Positions 1 through 9,805 of a DNA stretch of 64,000 bases are shown in pieces. The notes below the pieces were generated by a model. The model saw nothing but the letters and a program-made list of their open reading frames with translations, was not told the origin of the DNA and did not search any database. The stretch's first letter is position 1, and every line of letters starts with the position of its first letter. The translations under genes and the position numbers were made by a program. This stretch comes from Sesamum alatum. Taxonomy: Eukaryota; Streptophyta; Magnoliopsida; Lamiales; Pedaliaceae. The stretch spans positions 7,083,001 to 7,147,000 of the forward strand of contig JACGWO010000006.1 of NCBI GenBank assembly GCA_034509735.1, written 5' to 3'.

Positions 1-99
1 TTTAAAATAAACTACACATGAATAATATATAAAAAATACTAATCTAAACTTAAATGTATATATAATAACGAATAAATATCAAAATTTAATTATAAATTA

Positions 100-2115
100 A
101 AATTGATATATGGATATGTTATATTATTAAATTGAAATTGCTTGTAAAAACTCAACTATTGAGTTAATCTCTTGATACTTGACTTTTTTAATTAGTATTA
201 GATAATCCTGAATACTTTACTTTTACATCTATTATTTTTTTATATTATTTAATAGAATAAAAGTATTATAACAACAAATGTGACATAAAAAATTTAGTTT
301 TAACATAATATATTATTGAATAAAAAATATATTATACCAGTCGGTGAATATGAAAATAACATTAAGAAGTTAAACTAAAAACATATAAAATTAAAAATTG
401 CAATATGAAGGCAAAAAAATAAAAATTTATACAATAATATTTCAAAATTTAGAAGATAATAAAACATGTAAATAATACTTTGACAATATTTAAAAGTTGA
501 AACTGAAATATAATTAACATTAGGAACTTACAATACAAAATATTGGTAATACTGTTCAATTAAATTATATTTTTATAATAATAGTCAATGAATGATTAGT
601 TTGTAATTATTTAGCGTCAATAAATTAAAAATCAACAACATTCAAAATATAGTAAAAGAAAACATATTACATATACAGACATAATATAGCAAAATCAAAC
701 AATAGCAAAAAGACACAATAAAACCTACGAATAAAAATAGATCAATTTTATTAAAATGGAATTTCTTCTAAAATGGAGTCACGAATAAGTATCAAAATTT
801 AATTACAAATAAAAATTGTCAATATGATTAAATTAGAAGTGCTATTGAAAATTAAAAAAGAGCTAACTAATTGATTATATTTCAATATTAATAGGTTAAA
901 AACACCATGTCCCCTCCCCCTCCATCCCCAAGACCTTGACATTGAAGAAAAGTATAAATGTAATATAATTAATAATTTAATTTAAAACTTTATCTTATTA
1001 AGTAATAAATTAACTAACATAATTGTAAGTCCCAAGGAGACATATATAACTATTTCTATGCTTTAAAATCTGTATAAAATTTTTAACATTTGGTCCCCTT
1101 GTATTATTATACACTTAACGTCCACATGACATTTTCTTTTGAATATCCAGAGGGAAAGGTATTATGGAACCAAAATTGCTACTATTTTTCAATATTTACG
1201 TGACCGAAAGTGAGAATCCCAAAATAAATGAACCAAATTAAAATGAAAAGGACCTAAGTTACGGACTGAAAAATGCTATTTTCCCTTATAAAAATAACAA
1301 AAGCCGAATGGTGAGTAAAAATTAACACAATAACAATTAAAAGTATAAAATTTTAAAATAATGATATACTAACACATTAGTACAATTATATTTTTATATT
1401 AAGAAAATTAATAAATTTTGAGCATAAACTTAGTACAATAAAATAATAAATAAAAACTAAGTTAATTAGTTGAAATTAGAAAAAAAAACGATGATAAATA
1501 AATAAGTCAATGAGATTAATATATTTTTCAGTAATAAATTCATAAAAATGACTTAAAAATTTAAAAAGTATGAGTACTAAAGAGAATAAAAATTGATATA
1601 TGTGAATAGAATATTATTATTAAATTGAACTTATAAAAATTCAACTATTGAGTGATCTCTTAGCACTTGATTTTTTAGTATTAGATAATCCTGATTGTTT
1701 TACTTTTACATCTATTGTTTCTTTTATAAAGGTAAAAATTAAATTTTATACAATAATATTTCAAAATTTAGAAGCTAATAAAGCATCTAAGAAATGCTTT
1801 GGCAATAATAAAAAATTGATACTGAAATATGATTAACATACATTATAGGATCTTACAATATACAAATATTGGTATTATGGTCCAATTTGATTATATCTTA
1901 TAACAATAGTCAATAAATAATTAGTTTGTAATAGTGTCAATAAATTAAAAATAAATGACATTCAAATATAGTAGTAAAAGGAAACATACAACACACACAT
2001 ACAAAATATAACAAATAATAAAATAAAATTAAACAACAGAAAATAGGCATAATAAAACCTACAAATAAAATTGATTGATTTATTTTATTAAATTGAAATT
2101 TCTTCTATCCAAGAT
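100..2115. repeat. Diverged direct repeat of about 0.5-0.7 kb in AT-rich DNA
   Basis: Two diverged copies of the same AT-rich sequence lie at about 100-790 and 1585-2115, roughly 1.4 kb apart. Shared landmarks in the same order are a segment about an open 'ttagataatcctga' core, a 'caataatatttcaaaatttagaag' type segment, and a 'cataataaaacctac' type segment near the end of each copy. No coding sequence is supported; the 62-codon ORF at 1648 lies inside the repeat and looks accidental. The copies may be internal parts of the Helitron-like element that ends at 2496, but that is inference. Confidence 0.6.
1070..1290. repeat. Relic of an inverted-repeat (Mutator-like) element
   Basis: The stretch ends with the phrase 'aaaaggacctaagttac' followed by 'tgctattttccc', the same terminal wording as the well-preserved palindromic elements at 13664-14663 and 18092-18485. 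The left arm is only faintly visible and I could not find a flanking duplication, so this is scored as a decayed copy. Confidence 0.4.
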
Positions 2116-2459
2116 AAGGAGCTTTGACTAATTATTTTTATTTTAATATTAATTTTTAGAATATCATTATTTTATATTTTTATGTTAATTGATTTGATAC
2201 ATAATAATGAAATAATCATTAGTGAATGTACGAAATACAAAATTTCTATTTTGGGAAATATCTTTTTTTATTCAATAGTACCAATTAAATTTAGAAAGTG
2301 AATTACAAATAGTAAAATTGAATAGTTTCTTTATCAATTTAATAATTATTATCAATTTATTTAAGAATATAATTGTAAAATACTAATGTTTTCAATACAA
2401 AAAATATAAATAATATCACGAATTTAACATAACTGATATATTTATTCTTAAAAATATAT

Positions 2460-2496
2460 TTGTACATGTGCATGTATCGCACGTCATACTTTCTAG
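2460..2496 (+). mobile_element. Helitron-like 3' terminus
   Basis: A short hairpin (GTGC, seven-base loop, GCAC at 2468-2482) is followed about 10 bases later by CTAG then T at 2493-2497. A small hairpin just before a terminal CTRR inserted 5' of a T is the hallmark of plant Helitron 3' ends. No 5' TC end was identified; the upstream AT-rich repeat may be the element body. The inferred insertion edge is about 130 bp upstream of the TATA box of the methyltransferase-like gene. Confidence 0.5.
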
Positions 2497-2624
2497 TAAT
2501 TATAACTTGTGAATTTAGTCTACGTATAAGACATTAATCACCATATAATACCATTTCTTTTGTATAGTCAATATGACACTAGAATCAAGATTTCAGGAAA
2601 ATCCATGTGATCCCGTTTTGTTTG

Positions 2625-2632
2625 TATAAAAT
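2625..2632 (+). promoter_or_regulatory. Probable TATA box of the 3074 gene
   Basis: TATAAAAT lies about 450 bp upstream of the ATG and about 30 bp before a pyrimidine-rich stretch that could hold the transcription start. It is placed by sequence and position only. Confidence 0.45.
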
Positions 2633-2654
2633 ATGCTACAACTTGTCAGACTCC

Positions 2655-3073
2655 CAAAGCTAAATTTCTGGTTTCCTCACGAGATCAACCTCTTCATTCT
2701 CCATGCTCAGTGCTCTTAACTCTTAAGCTTAGATTTCACGGATTTCCAGCTCTAAAGCCAATCAAACCGGTCAGTTTTTGTAAGTGTTAAGTAAGCATTT
2801 CCACTCACACTTTTCTATGTTACCAAAACTTGTAAGAACCTCCTTCTCTCCATTGTCCCATCTGCCACTTACACAGAAGAACTAAACAGACAAGAACACG
2901 AGATCCTTAATTTGTAAGTTGTAAAGTCGCATGTTATCTTGAGAAATACATATGTAGAGTTGGAATCTGATTGTTGCAGCTCTTGTTATATATGTCGTGT
3001 GTTTGTTTACACGGTTTAGTTCTTTTGGGGTTTGATTCATAATTATCTGTATAATCTGGGGTGAGAATCAAGG
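2655..3073 (+). other. Probable 5' UTR with a leader intron
   Basis: The stretch between the TATA box and the ATG is pyrimidine-rich and has good splice signals: GTAAGT-type donors at 2780 and 2914 and an acceptor TTGTTGCAG ending at 2979. This fits a leader intron of about 66 or 200 bp, common in plant genes. No transcript evidence is available. Confidence 0.35.
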
Positions 3074-4471
3074 ATGGGAAAATCGTGTTTTCCCAAGTGT
3101 AGATTAGGGAGAATAATGGGTTGGCTTCAAATTGTGTTGGGAGGGCTTGTAATAATTGTTAGCATATCAAGTTTGTCTAGGTTCTACTCAGCTGGATTTT
3201 TCTTGCACAATGAGGACATCTGCAGACATTTCTATGGCTCCAAGGTTGTCTATGAGGGCGTCGACGTTATGTCCCTTACGGCCCGGGTGGAGGAAGTGCT
3301 TCGCAAGATGGAGAGCCTGCAGGACAAGCTCGAATCCTACGTGCAACGGATGGACAAGAACAAGGAGGAGTTGCACAAAACCAACGTCTCAAGATTGGAG
3401 TACAAGAAGTTCTTGGAGGACGAGGTGATTAGGCCACTCTATAGCGCCCACATTGCGCTTAGGCAGATTCGTTTGCCAAGAAACGAAAACGGGACGCTTA
3501 ATGAGGATCCGTTGATCAATACCTTCGTGGTCGAGGAGATTCGTAAGTACATAACTCCGAAGGAGAACCGTGTGGGGAAGATCAATATATATGGGACGGA
3601 GAGAGTTTACAACACGATAGGGCACGCGTGCGTGGCGATGAAGAAGGAATTAGAGGAGTTCATGGATTATGATGTCGGGTCGTATTGCAAGGATGATTGG
3701 AATTTGGGGCAGAGGATTATGATTCGTGGGTGTGATCCGTTGCCACGGAGACGTTGCTTGGCACGGGCGTCTAAGCTTTACTTGAGGCCGTATCCGATCA
3801 ACGAGTCCCTCTGGAGAATGCCGGAGGGGAGAAATGTGAGGTGGAGTAATTATCAATGCCGGAACTTTGAGTGCTTGTCTAGCAAGAATCCGAGGAGAGG
3901 TTATTCTAAGTGCACAGGATGTTTTGAAATGGACAAGGAAAAGCTCAAGTGGATTGCTAACACATCTCTTCCTATTGACTTTCTCATCAAAGATGTGTTA
4001 GCAATCAAGCCGGGGGAGATACGAATCGGGCTGGATTATGGGGTCGGGACGGGGACGTTTGCTGCACGGATGAGGGAACGGGACGTGACAATCGTGTCAA
4101 CGGCCTTAAACTTGGGAGCTCCGTTCAACGAAATGATTGCGCTAAGAGGGTTGATCCCTTTATACGTGACGTTGAACCAACGCCTTCCTTTCTTTGACAA
4201 CACGATGGATATAATTCACACGAGCGGGTTCCTGGACGGATGGATCGACCTGCAGTTGCTGGACTTCATCCTGTTCGACTGGGACCGTGTGTTGAGGCCC
4301 GGAGGATTGCTGTGGATCGATCGATTCTTCTGTAAAAGAAAAGACTTAGATGACTATATGTACATGTTCTTGCAGTTCAGGTATAGAAAACACAGATGGG
4401 CTATTGCTCCTAAGTCTAAGGATGAAGTGTTTCTGTCTGCTTTGCTAGAGAAGCCACCAAGATCACTGTGA
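3074..4471 (+). CDS. Plant SAM-dependent methyltransferase-like membrane protein
   Basis: This 465-residue single-exon gene belongs to the plant family of putative S-adenosylmethionine methyltransferases related to Arabidopsis At1g29790/At3g05390-type proteins; the substrate is not known. Residues 1-13 are basic, about 14-34 form one membrane segment, and about 67-107 look like a coiled coil with many K/E, so the protein is probably a type II Golgi or endomembrane protein with a lumenal catalytic region. A cysteine-rich middle (about 205-290) precedes the catalytic domain. Motif I is D-Y-G-V-G-T-G near residues 321-327, and a late LRPGG-type motif lies near 407-411. The length is typical and nothing is broken. 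The ATG was chosen because it gives the basic N terminus plus anchor, and an in-frame extension is not needed. Family assignment is firm; enzymatic activity is inferred from the fold. Confidence 0.9.
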   Translation: MGKSCFPKCRLGRIMGWLQIVLGGLVIIVSISSLSRFYSAGFFLHNEDICRHFYGSKVVYEGVDVMSLTARVEEVLRKMESLQDKLESYVQRMDKNKEELHKTNVSRLEYKKFLEDEVIRPLYSAHIALRQIRLPRNENGTLNEDPLINTFVVEEIRKYITPKENRVGKINIYGTERVYNTIGHACVAMKKELEEFMDYDVGSYCKDDWNLGQRIMIRGCDPLPRRRCLARASKLYLRPYPINESLWRMPEGRNVRWSNYQCRNFECLSSKNPRRGYSKCTGCFEMDKEKLKWIANTSLPIDFLIKDVLAIKPGEIRIGLDYGVGTGTFAARMRERDVTIVSTALNLGAPFNEMIALRGLIPLYVTLNQRLPFFDNTMDIIHTSGFLDGWIDLQLLDFILFDWDRVLRPGGLLWIDRFFCKRKDLDDYMYMFLQFRYRKHRWAIAPKSKDEVFLSALLEKPPRSL

Positions 4472-5245
4472 TTGATACTTTTGTTATTACATCCTTTGAC
4501 AACTTTGCTGACTTTGTATGTGAGACTGACTGCTGCCTGTTTATGTCACAGAACAATATAGCCATAATAAGAACACATTTGGTTCTTTTCTAGTTGAGGA
4601 TATTATTCCTTTGACATGTAAGGAAGATTTTCTTACTCTTTGTTTGGATCTTGGACTACAGTGAGAATATTAAAGTACTGGAAAAATGATTTTCTTGATT
4701 TACATGGTGTAGCTTTTTGCTTGAGATTTTAGCTTTTCATTTGGCATTTCCTGGTTGATATCCCAGTCCCAAACAGAGCATTAGTTGGTTATGCATTGAT
4801 AGATCATGTCTCTAACATTATGTGATGTTCTTGTGTGTGTGAGAGAAGTAGTTACTTGAACATTAATAAGTGAGAAACAAAATAAATTGATTAATTTTGA
4901 ATTAAAAGAGAATATCAGACCAAAATATAAGATACATTATGTTACTATTTTTAGTTTGAATCGTGTTTACGTCGTGAATATGGAATATGTTTCCGGAATG
5001 AATCAAATACACCTAGACTTTCCTTGAATAAGGACCTACAAAGCAGAAAGTCGTAAGAACCACATGGAAATAGTTCCGATTATAGCCTTTCGAAGCTTAA
5101 GTTAGCCAGGTCGTAGAAAGAAAAATACTTAAGAGTTGTGAGAAATATTAATGTAACAAAAAATTTGTACTTGAGACATGAAAAGCGCATATTTATAGAT
5201 TTCTTAATTGTATGATTTTACGTGAATCACATATCTAAAATAATC
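4472..5245 (+). other. 3' flank of the methyltransferase-like gene
   Basis: The first about 150 bp have weak polyadenylation-like AATAA-type signals around 4565 and probably hold the 3' UTR. From there to the tandem array at 5246 I see no gene or clear repeat. Confidence 0.4.
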
Positions 5246-6190
5246 GATTGGTCACAGTAAATTCGTACATACTCGGGTGCGAATTGAATCGAATTCAAAT
5301 CGAAATGAGCCGAATAAAATGATTCAACTCGTGACTTGTCCACTATTCGAAGTAGAAATTTTCATATCGATTGGTCATAATAAATTCATACATACTCGGG
5401 TTCGAATTGAACCGAATCCAAATCGAACTAACCCGAATAAAAAGATACAACTCCTAACTTGTCCATAATTCGAAATAGAAATTCTCATATTGATTGGTCA
5501 TAATAAATTGGTACATACTTAGGTTCGAATCAGACGGATTTCAAATTGAAATTACAATTCCTTACTTGTCCACCATTCAAAGTAGCAATTCTCATATCGA
5601 TTGATCATAGTAAATTCATACACACTCGACATTCGAATCCAACAAAATCCAAATCGAATCGACTCGAGTAAAGAGATACAACTCCTGACTTGTCACAATT
5701 CGAAGTGGAAATTCTTGTATCGGTTGGTCACAGTAAGTTCATACATACTCGTTCTCGGAGCGAACCGAATCCCAAATCAAAATGACCCGAATAAAAAGAT
5801 ACAATTTCGGACTTGTCCACAATCTGAAGTTGGTCACAATAAATTCATACAAACTCGATTTTGAATCGAACCGAATCCAAATCGAAACGACCCAAATAAA
5901 AAGATACAACTTCCGACCTGTCCACAATTCGAAGTAAAAATTCTCATATCAATTGGTCATAATAAATTCATACATACTCATGTTTGAATTGAACCAAATT
6001 CAAATCAAACTGACTCGAATAAAAAGAATACAACTCCTGACTTATCCCCAACTCGAAATAGCAATTCTCATATCGATTGATCACAATAAATTAATACATA
6101 CTCAAATTCAAATCGAACCGGATCCAAATCAAAACTACTTGAATAAAACAATACAACTCCCGACTTGCCCACAATTCAAAATAGATATTG
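5246..6190. repeat. Tandem array, about 8 units of 123 bp
   Basis: Units begin at the phrase 'gattggtca' or a variant near 5246, 5369, 5492, 5599, 5722, 5827, 5951 and 6075. Spacing is 123-124 bp except for two shorter units of about 105-107 bp that carry internal deletions. Each unit holds a segment rich in CGAA/CGAAT and a conserved 'aaaagatacaact' type core. The apparent ORFs here repeat the same peptide in each unit and are a by-product of the array. It fills the gap between two convergent genes. Confidence 0.9.
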
Positions 6191-6395
6191 AGACAACAAA
6201 TCTAAATACAACTTTCAAGACATCACCCCACGTTAACACCAAAACCAACATTTTCGATCATACAAAAACAATAGATACAATAAAACAACACAAAACATCC
6301 TATTTATATAGGTGATCAAGCATACGACAGCACATCGGGAGTTGCCCACAAGACAAGGGAAAGGTACTGATATTAGTAAACCATTAGTCTATATA

Positions 6396-6764
6396 TCAAA
6401 CGTTGTTCTTCCCAACTCCATCGGCGTGCAGGCGGAGAGTGCGACTGGGTACGACCTGGAGCACGCCGGGTTGTTTCGAGAGCGCCGAGACCTGGTCGGG
6501 AGTTAGCTTAGCAGAAAAGCCACTTGCCGCGTGCTTGTAACTGTACACCAGAGCCGTCTTCGCAGCATCCTCGCTGCCAAGAACAGATGTCAGAGTCTGG
6601 ACATGAAACGTTTCTGGATCCTGGGATTCAGGTTTTTCGACGTAAACGATGTGAACTTGGGCCTCCGATGATGATGAGTCGGCCGCCATTGATGGGATCA
6701 AGAACGATAACAGAAGAAATATTTGCGCGAGGAGAATTGTTGGGAGGAAGTTGTTGGTCTGCAT
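6396..6764 (-). CDS. Stand-alone subtilisin propeptide-like (I9) protease inhibitor
   Basis: The 122-residue protein has a signal peptide (about 1-27, ending after a hydrophobic run and Ala), then an inhibitor I9 domain (about 36-115) and a short tail. It has no catalytic subtilase domain. It matches the plant family of secreted propeptide-like inhibitors typified by Arabidopsis At1g71950 and SPI-1, which bind and stabilise or inhibit subtilases in the apoplast. The conserved VHIVY strand, the YSYKHAASGFSAKLT block and the QPGVLQVVPS block are all visible. The ORF is uninterrupted here, so either this gene lost introns or the family needs none. The chosen ATG at 6764 is in weak context (T at -3, C at +4). 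A stronger ATG at 6768 is four bases upstream in another frame. A TAATAAATA element about 100 bp upstream could act as TATA box. Confidence 0.85.
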   Translation of the reverse strand: MQTNNFLPTILLAQIFLLLSFLIPSMAADSSSSEAQVHIVYVEKPESQDPETFHVQTLTSVLGSEDAAKTALVYSYKHAASGFSAKLTPDQVSALSKQPGVLQVVPSRTLRLHADGVGKNNV

Positions 6765-6768
6765 CCAT
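6631..6768 (-). promoter_or_regulatory. Overlapping upstream ORF of the I9 inhibitor
   Basis: An ATG at 6766-6768, with A at -3 and G at +4, opens a 45-codon frame that runs over the inhibitor start and ends inside it. A scanning ribosome would meet this ATG first, so it could limit inhibitor translation by leaky scanning. No conservation data are available. Confidence 0.4.
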
Positions 6769-6921
6769 TCTTGATGGGAATTTAAAGGGCTGTTTCGATT
6801 CGGGCAAGGGATGCTGATTCTTGTCTTTTCTGTCTTTCTTATGACTTAAGGACCGTGTCGTTGGATATTTATTACAGCATTGAATTATTCTTTTGAAATT
6901 TTGGTACCGAATTAATATAAA

Positions 6922-7345
6922 GGGTGAATTACAATCACCTTATTTTAAATTTATATACTTTTTGTCTTTTTTAAAAGTTATAAATATTAAGGTTTGCAAT
7001 CGTTTAAAAAGTAATTCATTTTTATCTATTTTTATGGTTGAACTAATTAAAATGCTCTTATGTAAATTAAATTATTTTTTAATATGTTTTATTTTTTTGA
7101 ATTTTTTTGGAATAAAATATGCAGGAAGAGGTTTTTTATGTTTTTTACACAAAGGAGTAATGATGTAGTTTGCCACGGCTGATTTTTCTAAAAAAAAAAT
7201 TTTTTAAAAAAAAACAAGAGTAAAATGGACAATTTCATACATTTTATTAAAAATTACAAATATCAGAAGGTATTTGTAATTTTAGAAAAATAAAAAAATA
7301 TTCATAATTGTACCAAATTTCAGTAGAGGTCATTGTAATTAACCG
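6922..7345. mobile_element. Inverted-repeat MITE, Mutator-like
   Basis: The ends are near-complementary: GGGTGAATTACAATCACC on the left and GGTCATTGTAATTAACC on the right. The flanks TAATATAAA and TTATATAAA agree at 8 of 9 positions. The element is diverged but shares arms with the copy at 7794-8208. It carries no gene. Confidence 0.6.
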
Positions 7346-7793
7346 TTATATAAAACAAGGGTTTCAATTAAGATTCTTAATGTAAAAATATAAAGAAAAG
7401 GACCCACTTGGCCGGTGAATTCCATATATTGTTAAGTATAATCAAATTGTGGTAGAATATTTAAAATGATTTTCATAGTTCAAGAATTTTATATGAAATC
7501 TCGAGTTTAAAATTCTTATATGATATAAATGAAAGATTTTCTTAAAAAAATGTTTATGATTGGGTTGAATTTTAAAAAAAGTTATTCAAGAAATTTCATA
7601 ATTATTGAAAAACATTTTCAAAATTCAAGCTCATTAGTGGCAAAATTAGAACGTCAAAATGCTTAAAACTTAAGAATTGAAGCCGACACTTAACGCAGTC
7701 ATAGAGTTAGGCCCAATGGAATTCCAGCTGACAAGAAATATTGGCCCAAAAGATAAGCCTAAGATGATTTGGTCCACTTTTAATTTTATTTTT
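7346..7793. other. Intergenic, no recognised feature
   Basis: AT-rich DNA between two inverted-repeat elements. I see no convincing coding frame, repeat or RNA gene. Confidence 0.5.
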
Positions 7794-8208
7794 GGGTAAA
7801 TTACAGCTACCTTCCCTAAGGTTTGGCATAATTATAAATACTCTATTATTGTTTGAAAAATTATAAATACCCCATGAGGTTTGTAATCGTCTAACAAATA
7901 ATCCATTTTTATGGGTGAACTGACCAAAATACCCTTATGCAAATTGAATTATTCTTAAAATTTTTTGAATTTTTTTTGGACTACAATACGTAGGGAGAAT
8001 TTTTTTTAAGTTTTTTACACAGGGGAGCAATAATGCAATTTTCCTCAATTGATTTTTCTACAATTTTAACTAAAAAGTCAAGTGCAAAATGGTCAATTTT
8101 AGGCATTTGGTTAAAAAATTACAAACTTCAGGAGGGTATTTGTAATTTATCAAACAACAAGGGGGTATTTATAATTATACCAAATCTCATGGGAGGTGAT
8201 TGTTACCC
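7794..8208. mobile_element. Inverted-repeat MITE, same family as 6922-7345
   Basis: Arms start GGGTAAATTACAGC and end TGATTGTTACCC. The shared inner wording is 'aattataaatac' with a mirrored copy near the right end. The 415-bp element has no coding capacity. The flanks do not give a clear 9-bp duplication. Confidence 0.65.
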
Positions 8209-8957
8209 TTTAGTAGTTTTCTGAAATTGAGTCCTTACGATTGTTTCTAGTTGTTTCCAAGAAAATGGAAAAATATCAACTTTAATTATGTTAGTATCAT
8301 TTGGTGCTTTCGTTTCGATCTCTCCCTCTACCATGCCGACTTCTCCTCCAAGCTCTAAGTCGGACTTTCAACACCTCCAAGGCTTTTTTTTTTTTTTGTT
8401 ATAGTTAATTATTATATATAGCCAAAAACAAAAAATCATGGCCAAAACTAATTAATCAATTTTTCATAGTAACCACTACTCATTTCTTTACATTCGACCA
8501 AAATAATAGTTGTAACTAAAATTTAACAATGATAAATATTTTAGCCATATAACTATTATCATTCCAAATATTTTGGTCACAATTAAAATCATGAAAACTA
8601 TTGATTAATATATTATGGTCAAAATATAATTTTGCATTGAATTTGTTTATGAATAGTAGAGAGTATTGATCTGCTATAATCTCTAAGTTAGCAATAATTT
8701 AGGATGTAGGAAATAATTCTACTTAACAAAAAAAAGAAACATAACCTATGGAATAATCTATTATTATCAATACTATCTATAACTTCATAGAACTGAATAT
8801 TATCTTTTTGGTGTTTTCAATTTTTTTGATCTCCCATATTTTATTTTAAAATTATTTTATCACTATTCTTCATTTTTTCACAATCCCAAACAGCAAATAA
8901 TTAGAAGCTTAATTATATATATGCAACCAAGAATACTGTTGCCATAAAAATGTAATT
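8209..8957. other. AT-rich spacer with a weak fold-back
   Basis: A loose inverted repeat joins 'catggccaaaactaatt' near 8439 to 'aatatattatggtcaaaat' near 8610, suggesting a decayed MITE. Nothing else is supported. Confidence 0.35.
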
Positions 8958-9247
8958 AGGAAATATTACTATTTTCGTTATGTAACTTATGGGGTGGTAA
9001 TTTTGGTCTTGTACGAATTAATTTTTGTAATTTAGTTCTGTAACTTTAAAAGTTTGACAATTTTGATCCTATCTGTCCAGAAAGCCTTAATTTTAAAAGT
9101 CATGAACCCGGCACATGCGTTCTTTCGGCCGAAAAAGACTAAAATTGCTAAATTTTAAAAGTTACAGGGGTAAACTGCGAAAATCAATTCGTGCAGTACC
9201 AAAATTGTCATCCCCTAAGTTACAGGATGCAAATTGCAATTTTCTCA
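8958..9247. mobile_element. Inverted-repeat MITE
   Basis: The left arm reads toward 'gtaacttatgggg' and the right arm mirrors it as 'cccctaagttacagg', with a GC-richer centre near 9100-9140. No clear target duplication was found, so the ends are approximate. Confidence 0.55.
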
Positions 9248-9248
9248 T

Positions 9249-9676
9249 TTTTTTAGTCCATTTGCTCATAACTGCCCTATGCACACCCTATGCTGGAGGC
9301 ATGTTGATCTGCCGTACTTGAAAATTGTATTTTGATGGCTCTAATGTTTTGAGTAATGAAGTTTAATTATTCATTTATTTTATCTAAGTGGAGTAAAAAA
9401 TAGGTGAATTTTAATTAAAAAAAACTAATGCTTTTATGATCTACTTGTTTCAACACTATCAACCAGTTGTTGGGGGTTGATTTGTGAAGTTTGAAAATTA
9501 CATTGTAAAGCTCTAACTTTTTAATTAAAAGAAATTAAGAATTTATTTTCTCTCCAAGCAGTAAAATATATATAATGGAATTTTATGCAAAAAGTATGAG
9601 TTTTTTTAGTCTATTTGTTCAACATTGCCTAACACCACTGTTGGGGGCATGTTGATGACAGTGCTTGAAAATTAGG
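9249..9676. repeat. About 2.3 diverged copies of a 165-bp unit
   Basis: Three related segments at about 9249-9330, 9436-9500 and 9597-9676 share the order 'agtc-atttg-tca', 'ggcatgttgat' or 'gggttgatttg', and 'cttgaaaatta'. They are spaced by about 165 bp. No coding sequence is visible. Confidence 0.5.
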
Positions 9677-9805
9677 GACATAAACTTGATTTTACCGATC
9701 ATCATAAGTGCAAAGGCAAAATAAATAAATAATTGTGACAATTTATGTAGCGTCTGCAAGTGTTCTGCAGAACCTGCCCGTGAAAAATTTTCTTTTATAA
9801 ACGAG

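Noticed and set aside
3156..3856. ORFs in other frames within the methyltransferase-like gene
   Set aside because: They are shadows of the 465-codon gene.
5277..6315. Series of plus-strand ORFs with repeated IEPNPNR-like peptides
   Set aside because: They arise from the 123-bp tandem array; the frame is kept only because the unit is a multiple of three, and shorter units break it.
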